DNA of 64,000 nucleotides from Roseococcus sp. SYP-B2431. GTDB lineage: Bacteria > Pseudomonadota > Alphaproteobacteria > Acetobacterales > Acetobacteraceae. This document shows, piece by piece, positions 59,545-64,000 of this stretch. Numbering within the stretch: position 1 is the first letter of the stretch; every line of letters starts with the position of its first letter. Where the stretch lies: positions 58,378 through 122,377 of the forward strand of contig NZ_SJXD01000001.1 in NCBI RefSeq assembly GCF_004336745.1, in the 5' to 3' direction. The translations under genes were made by a program, and so were the position numbers. The notes under the pieces are model-generated. The model had not been told where the DNA came from, ran no database searches, and worked only from the letters and a program-made list of their open reading frames with translations.

Positions 59545-60348
59545 TCAGTGCTTCGCTAGGAAGTCCAGCACCGCCGCGTTGAAGAAGTCCGGATTGTCGT
59601 AGTTCAGCCCATGCGTCGCCTTGGGCACGGTGACGCGCTGCGTGTCCGGCATGAAGCGCACCAGCGCGTCGATGATCTTCCCGAAGTTCGGCTGGCTCTC
59701 GGCGCCGCCGAGCAGCAGCGTCGGCACGCGGATCGCCTCGGCCGCCGCGCGGGAATAGGGCTTCCGCTGCTCGGTCATCTGGCCGATCAGCGTGCCGGCA
59801 TTGTCGCGGCCGATCACCTTCTTCTCCTCGGGCCGTCTCTCCCAGGCGCCCGGGCCGCCGGTCTGCTCGGCGACCATGATCAGCCCGCCATCGACATCCC
59901 CGGCCGCGATCTTCAGCGCCGCCGCATTGAAGCCGGCCGCCTGCTTGCCGCTGGGCGGCGCGCCGCCCAGGCTCTCGTCCAGCTCGCCGCCGGGCTCGGC
60001 CAGGACCAGCGCCTTGACCAGCTCCGGATGGCGCTCGGCCACGCGGAAGGCGATGTGCCCGCCGCGCGAATGGCCGAGCAGATGGACCGGCCCCCGATCG
60101 AGCGCGCGGATGAAGCCGGCGACGTCGGCGACATGGCGGTCGATGGTGAAGTCGCCGCCCTCCTCCCAGGTTCCGGGCCAGGCGTGGCGCATGCTGAGCG
60201 ACATCACATGGTACTTCGCCGCGAAGGGCGCCATCTGCGGGCCGAAGCTGCGCTGGTCGCCCAGCGTGCCGTGGATCATCAGCAGCGGCGGGCCGCTCCC
60301 GGCCTCGGCGTAGGATATGGTCGTGCCATCGACTTCGAGGCTCGGCAT
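59545..60348 (-). CDS. Alpha/beta hydrolase
   Basis: A 267-residue hydrolase. Oxyanion region MIHGTLGDQRSF, nucleophile elbow LLGHSRGGHIAFRVAE (Ser near residue 96), and the His near the end in KATHGLNYDNP, with an acidic residue in LLGGAESQPNF region less clear. Substrate unknown. ATG 60348 is taken as start because SLEVDGTTISYAEAG is the usual first strand; the longer in-frame start at 60405 is not supported. Confidence 0.85.
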   Translation of the reverse strand: MPSLEVDGTTISYAEAGSGPPLLMIHGTLGDQRSFGPQMAPFAAKYHVMSLSMRHAWPGTWEEGGDFTIDRHVADVAGFIRALDRGPVHLLGHSRGGHIAFRVAERHPELVKALVLAEPGGELDESLGGAPPSGKQAAGFNAAALKIAAGDVDGGLIMVAEQTGGPGAWERRPEEKKVIGRDNAGTLIGQMTEQRKPYSRAAAEAIRVPTLLLGGAESQPNFGKIIDALVRFMPDTQRVTVPKATHGLNYDNPDFFNAAVLDFLAKH

Positions 60349-60411
60349 CGGCGTCTCTCTTCGGATTGTTCCGAAGAGCCTAGGACGGCGATGCGCCATC
60401 GCCAATCCGCG

Positions 60412-61383
60412 TCACTCCATCCGCAATCCGAGCGAGGCCACCACCGGCCGCAGCGCCGCGACCTGCCCCTGCACCATCGCCGTGAACTCCGCGCTGGAAT
60501 TGCCGCCGGGATCGGCGCCCAGCTCGTCGATCCGCGCCGCCACCTGCGGATGCCGCGCCGCCGCCGCGATCTCGGCCTGGAGGCGGATCAGGATGGGCTC
60601 CGGTGTACGCCCGGGCGCGAAGAAGCCGTTCCAGCCCAGGATCTCCGCATTGGGAAAGCCCTGCTCGCGCACCGTCGCGATCTGAGGCAGCAGCCGGTTG
60701 CGCGCGGTCGAGCGGATGGCGATGGGCCGCACCCCGCCGGCGCGGATATGCGGCATCGCCGAGGAGAGCTGGTCGCCGCCGAAGGGAATGCGCCCGGCCA
60801 GCATCTCCTGCACCAGCAGCGAGGCGCCGCGGAAGGGCACGTGCTCCATCTGGAAGTTCCCGTCGCGCTTCAGCACCTCGCCCGTCAGATGGCCGGCGCT
60901 GCCCGGACCGGTCGAGCCGTAGAAGGGCGGCCGGGGCTGCGCGCGCGCCCAGGCGATGAACTCCGCGAGGTTGGTGGCCGGCACCGAGGGGTGGACCAGG
61001 ATCACCGTCGGCACCAGCGCGCCGACGCTGATGCCCGCGAAGTCGCGCTCGATGGAATGCTGCGCGCGGTTCTGGAACTCCATCACGGCCGTGGTCGCGG
61101 AGAAGGTGGAGTTGTGGAAGAGCAGCACCTGCCCGTCCGGCGGCGCCTTGGCCACGAGGTCCGCGCCGATCGAGCCGCCGCCCCCGCCGCGATTCTCCAC
61201 GAGGAAGGCGATGCCCATGGTCTCGGCGAGACGCTGGGCATAGAGCCGCGCGAGGATGTCTGTCGTGCCGCCGGCGGCGAAGGGCACGATCACGCGGATC
61301 GGGCCGTTCGGCGTCCAGGACTGGGCGCGCGCGAGGGCCGGCGCGGCGAGCAGCGCCCCGGCCAGGAAACGGCGCGGCAGCAT
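60412..61383 (-). CDS. TTT-family substrate-binding protein, tandem copy 2
   Basis: A 323-residue Bug/TctC-type protein. Signal peptide MLPRRFLAGALLAAPALARAQ, then SWTPNGPIRVIVPFAAGGTTD. It is a close paralogue of the upstream gene (shared SWTPNGPIRV, AQHSIERDF against APHSIERDF, FYGSTGPGS, EHVPFRGA). The ATG overlaps the stop of the upstream gene by one base, so the pair is co-translated. Confidence 0.88.
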   Translation of the reverse strand: MLPRRFLAGALLAAPALARAQSWTPNGPIRVIVPFAAGGTTDILARLYAQRLAETMGIAFLVENRGGGGGSIGADLVAKAPPDGQVLLFHNSTFSATTAVMEFQNRAQHSIERDFAGISVGALVPTVILVHPSVPATNLAEFIAWARAQPRPPFYGSTGPGSAGHLTGEVLKRDGNFQMEHVPFRGASLLVQEMLAGRIPFGGDQLSSAMPHIRAGGVRPIAIRSTARNRLLPQIATVREQGFPNAEILGWNGFFAPGRTPEPILIRLQAEIAAAARHPQVAARIDELGADPGGNSSAEFTAMVQGQVAALRPVVASLGLRME

Positions 61384-62363
61384 CACTCGACCCGCAGGTT
61401 GAGCGCCTGCACCAGCGGGCGCACCGCGGCGACCTGGCTGTGCACCTGCTGCGTGAACTCCGCGCGGCTGTTGCCGCCCGGCTCCGCGCCGAGCTCCACG
61501 ATCCGCGCGGCCAGGGAAGGATGCCGCGAGGCTGCGGCGATCTCCGCCTGGAGCCGGGCCAGGATCGGCTCCGGCGTGCGGGCCGGCGCGAAATACCCGT
61601 TCCACCCCTGCAGCTCCGCATTGGGGAAACCCTGCTCGCGCACGGTCGGCACCTGCGGCATCGCGGTCGCGCGCGTCGCCGAGAGGGTGGCGACTGGCTT
61701 CAGCGCGCCGCTGCGCATGTTCTGCAGCGAGGAGGAGAGCTGGTCGCCGCCGAACTGGATGCGGCCGGCCAGCATGTCCTGCACTAGCGGCGCGGCGCCC
61801 CGGAAGGGCACGTGCTCCATGGCAAAGCCGCCGTCGCGCTTCAGCACCTCGCCCACGAGGTTCATCGTGCTGCCGGGCCCCGTCGAGCCGTAGAAGGGCG
61901 GCGTGGGCTGCGTCTTCGCCCAGGCGGCGAACTCCCTCAGGTTGGTGACCGGCACGTCGCGCGCCACCAGCAGCATCATCGGCACATTGGCGCCGACGGT
62001 GATGGGCGCGAAGTCGCGCTCGATGGAATGGGGCGCGCGGCCGGCATGCTCCATGGCCGCGGTGGTCGTGCTGAAGGTGAGGTTGTGGAAGAGCAGCGTC
62101 TGGCCGTCCGGCGCCGCCTTCGCCACGACATCGGCGCCGATGGAGCCGCCCGCGCCGCCGCGGTTCTCGACCACGACGGAGACGCCCATCGTCTCGGTCA
62201 GCCGCTGGGCGTAGAGGCGGGCCAGCACGTCGGTGGTGCCGCCCGCCGGGAACGGCACGACGACCCGGATCGGGCCGTTCGGCGTCCAGCTCTGGGCGCG
62301 GAGGAAGGCGGGAGCCAGGCCGATGCCGAAGCCGGCAACGGCGAGGGAGCGGCGAGCGATCAT
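61383..62363 (-). CDS. TTT-family substrate-binding protein, tandem copy 1
   Basis: A 326-residue Bug/TctC-type protein with signal peptide (MIARRSLAVAGFGIGLAPAFLRAQ), then SWTPNGPIRVVVPFPAGGTTD, VVVENRGGAGGSIGADVV and EHVPFRGAAPLVQDMLAGRI. First of the tandem pair. Neither copy has a TctA/TctB membrane gene nearby. Confidence 0.88.
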   Translation of the reverse strand: MIARRSLAVAGFGIGLAPAFLRAQSWTPNGPIRVVVPFPAGGTTDVLARLYAQRLTETMGVSVVVENRGGAGGSIGADVVAKAAPDGQTLLFHNLTFSTTTAAMEHAGRAPHSIERDFAPITVGANVPMMLLVARDVPVTNLREFAAWAKTQPTPPFYGSTGPGSTMNLVGEVLKRDGGFAMEHVPFRGAAPLVQDMLAGRIQFGGDQLSSSLQNMRSGALKPVATLSATRATAMPQVPTVREQGFPNAELQGWNGYFAPARTPEPILARLQAEIAAASRHPSLAARIVELGAEPGGNSRAEFTQQVHSQVAAVRPLVQALNLRVE

Positions 62364-62455
62364 GCGGAGAGTCTCCTGTCGGAGCCGTGTCTGTGCCGGC
62401 TCTCGATCAGGACAGTTGGCCGCGTCGATTCCCGGCCGTCAATCCGAAGTTTGGC

Positions 62456-63868
62456 TCAGTGCCCGGCGTTCTGCCCGGAGAAATCCGGCGCCGCCAGGCC
62501 CGAGGCCTCGAGCTGATGCACGAGCAGCGCCTTCAACCGCTCCAGCCCTTCCTCGGTCTTCGCCTCGGCGCGCGCCACCAGCACGGCCTGGGTGTTCGAG
62601 GCGCGCAGCAGCCACCAGCCGTCCCCAGTGAGGACGCGCACGCCGTCCACCGCCTGGACCTCCGCCCCGTCGGAGGCGAGGCGGGCCTTCACCTCCTCGA
62701 TCACCTCGAATTTTCTCGACTCTTCGCAGTCGAAGCGGAGCTCCGGGGTGTTGATCACCTGCGGCAGGGCCTTGCGCATGTCCGCGAGGCTCTCGTCGCT
62801 GCGCGAGAGGATGTCGAGCAGCCGCACCGCCGAGTAGAGCGCGTCGTCGAAGCCGTACCACTTGTCGGCGAAGAAGGTGTGGCCCGACATCTCGCCGGCC
62901 AGCGGGCTGCCGGTCTCGGCCATCTTCTGCTTGATGAGGCTGTGGCCGGTCTTCCACATGAGCGGCTCGCCGCCGGCCTTGGCCACCTCGTCGAACAGCA
63001 CCTGCGAGGCCTTCACGTCGGCGATGATGGTGGCGCCCGGATGGGCCTTCAGCACGTCGCGCGCCAGCACGACCAGCAGCTGGTCGCCGAAGAGCATGTG
63101 CCCCTCGCCGTCCACCACGCCGATGCGGTCCGCGTCGCCGTCGAAGGCAATGCCGAGGTCGGCCTTGGTCTCCTTCACCTTGGCGATGATCTGCTCAAGG
63201 TTCTTCAGCACCGTCGGGTCGGGATGGTGGTTGGGGAAGGTCCCGTCGATCTCGGCATTGATGAGGTGGTGCGTGCCCGGCAGCCGCTTCACCAGCCGCT
63301 CCGTCACCGCGCCGCCCGAGCCGTTGCCCGGATCCCAGACGACCGTCAGCTTCTTCGGGCCGCCGGCATAGTCCTTCACCATGCGCTCGATGTAGGTCTC
63401 GCTGACATCGACCTCGCGCGAGGAGCCCTTGGTCTCGACGACGACATCGCCGCTCGCCGCCATGGAGCCCAGCGTCTGGATGTCCTTCCCGAAGAACGGC
63501 TTCTTGCCGATCATCATCTTGAAGCCGTTGTAGTCCGGCGGATTGTGGCTGCCGGTCAGCATGACGGCGCCGTCAGCCTTCTGGTCGTAGCTCGCGAAGT
63601 AGAGCATGGGCGTCGGCCCGACGCCGACCCGGATCACCTCCATGCCGGAAGCGACGAGCCCGTCCACCAGGCTCTTCTCCAGTTCGGGCGAGGAGAGGCG
63701 TCCGTCGCGGCCCACGGCCACGCGGCTTCCGCCGGCCCGCGCCACGATGGTCCCGAAGACCCGGCCGATCGCGAAGGCATCCGCCGGGTGCAGGGTCTTC
63801 CCCACGATTCCGCGGATGTCGTACTCGCGCAGCGAGGTCTTGTCGAAGGCGTGGGAGAAGTCGGCCAT
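62456..63868 (-). CDS. Phosphomannomutase/phosphoglucomutase
   Basis: A 470-residue alpha-D-phosphohexomutase, the type that moves the phosphate of mannose or glucose for sugar-nucleotide synthesis. The phosphoserine loop is TGSHNPPDYNG (S107), the metal loop AFDGDADRIGVVD, the sugar-binding GEMSGHTFFADKWYG and the phosphate-binding tail RASNTQAVLVARAEA. Its ATG overlaps the stop of the UDP-glucose dehydrogenase gene by one base, consistent with an exopolysaccharide precursor operon. Confidence 0.92.
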   Translation of the reverse strand: MADFSHAFDKTSLREYDIRGIVGKTLHPADAFAIGRVFGTIVARAGGSRVAVGRDGRLSSPELEKSLVDGLVASGMEVIRVGVGPTPMLYFASYDQKADGAVMLTGSHNPPDYNGFKMMIGKKPFFGKDIQTLGSMAASGDVVVETKGSSREVDVSETYIERMVKDYAGGPKKLTVVWDPGNGSGGAVTERLVKRLPGTHHLINAEIDGTFPNHHPDPTVLKNLEQIIAKVKETKADLGIAFDGDADRIGVVDGEGHMLFGDQLLVVLARDVLKAHPGATIIADVKASQVLFDEVAKAGGEPLMWKTGHSLIKQKMAETGSPLAGEMSGHTFFADKWYGFDDALYSAVRLLDILSRSDESLADMRKALPQVINTPELRFDCEESRKFEVIEEVKARLASDGAEVQAVDGVRVLTGDGWWLLRASNTQAVLVARAEAKTEEGLERLKALLVHQLEASGLAAPDFSGQNAGH

Positions 63869-64000
63869 CAGGGTCGTCCGATCGAATGGTATGTGAAGCC
63901 AGCCTCGCGCATGGCGGGCGGATCGTAAACATTCCGCAGGTCGAGCAGGATGCGTCCCGACATCGCCGCCGCCAGCTTTTCCGGCGCGACGTTGCGGAAC
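63868..64000 (-). CDS. UDP-glucose 6-dehydrogenase C-terminus, partial
   Basis: Only the last 43 codons and stop are in the window; the rest is beyond the right edge. They read FRNVAPEKLAAAMSGRILL then DLRNVYDPPAMREAGFTYHS and IGRP, the typical end of UDP-glucose/GDP-mannose dehydrogenases. Makes UDP-glucuronate for polysaccharides. TGA overlaps the ATG of the mutase gene (TGATG). Confidence 0.82.
   Translation of the reverse strand, partial: FRNVAPEKLAAAMSGRILLDLRNVYDPPAMREAGFTYHSIGRP

Overview
The window is high-GC DNA from an alphaproteobacterium, most likely a member of the Acetobacteraceae close to Roseomonas. The inference rests on alphaproteobacterial families seen here (DUF1013/TrcR, DUF2312/GapR-like, DUF1192, DUF1244, COQ9, a cysteine-free L31, a three-subunit proton-translocating transhydrogenase), an RNase E with a large insertion in its S1 domain, and many tripartite-tricarboxylate (TTT, Bug-type) substrate-binding proteins. 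No database search was possible; all family names come from reading motifs.

Positions 1-24600 are mostly core genome: the start of glmU, gph, a tRNA-Val(CAC), a NikR regulator, a LemA-type protein, rpmE, an Hsp20 gene behind a long hairpin, DUF1192, DUF1013, a divergent pair of DUF465 genes, purE-purK, two tandem OmpA-type porins with almost identical C-terminal halves, coq9-def, rpsU, the transhydrogenase genes, a cold-shock gene, an ABC1 kinase coupled to an M3 oligopeptidase, and an acyl-CoA synthetase. Positions 24600-31050 carry a nitronate monooxygenase-like gene, a flavin monooxygenase, a TTT binding protein, a TerC-like membrane protein, a GapR-like protein and ilvE.

Positions 31200-36460 look like a tartrate/glycerate module: a TTT binding protein and a tartrate dehydrogenase on the minus strand, then divergently a glycerate 2-kinase (TtuD/GckA type) and a pyruvate kinase (TtuE position). 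The pyruvate kinase carries an N-terminal YdaS/Cro-like helix-turn-helix domain, and two related 15-bp sites flank its start. Then follow a small secreted protein, an enoyl-CoA hydratase overlapping rne, rne with a long leader, and an amidase.

Positions 42200-62400 are accessory and catabolic: two peptide-type ABC binding proteins and further TTT binding proteins without permeases, an operon of a flavin monooxygenase, two CMD/AhpD-fold proteins and a class III aminotransferase, a periplasmic beta-carbonic anhydrase, a VWA/J-domain pair, a D-threonine-aldolase-like enzyme, an FAD amine oxidase and alpha/beta hydrolases. At 45113-46354 lies the most unusual gene: a 413-residue protein whose C-terminal half matches the cholera-toxin/pertussis-toxin type of ADP-ribosyltransferase in motif order, with no signal peptide and no partner subunit. 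The window ends in a sugar-nucleotide operon (phosphomannomutase/phosphoglucomutase and the last codons of a UDP-glucose 6-dehydrogenase). Three copies of a dispersed intergenic repeat of about 115 bp were found. No IS element, prophage or CRISPR array was seen.
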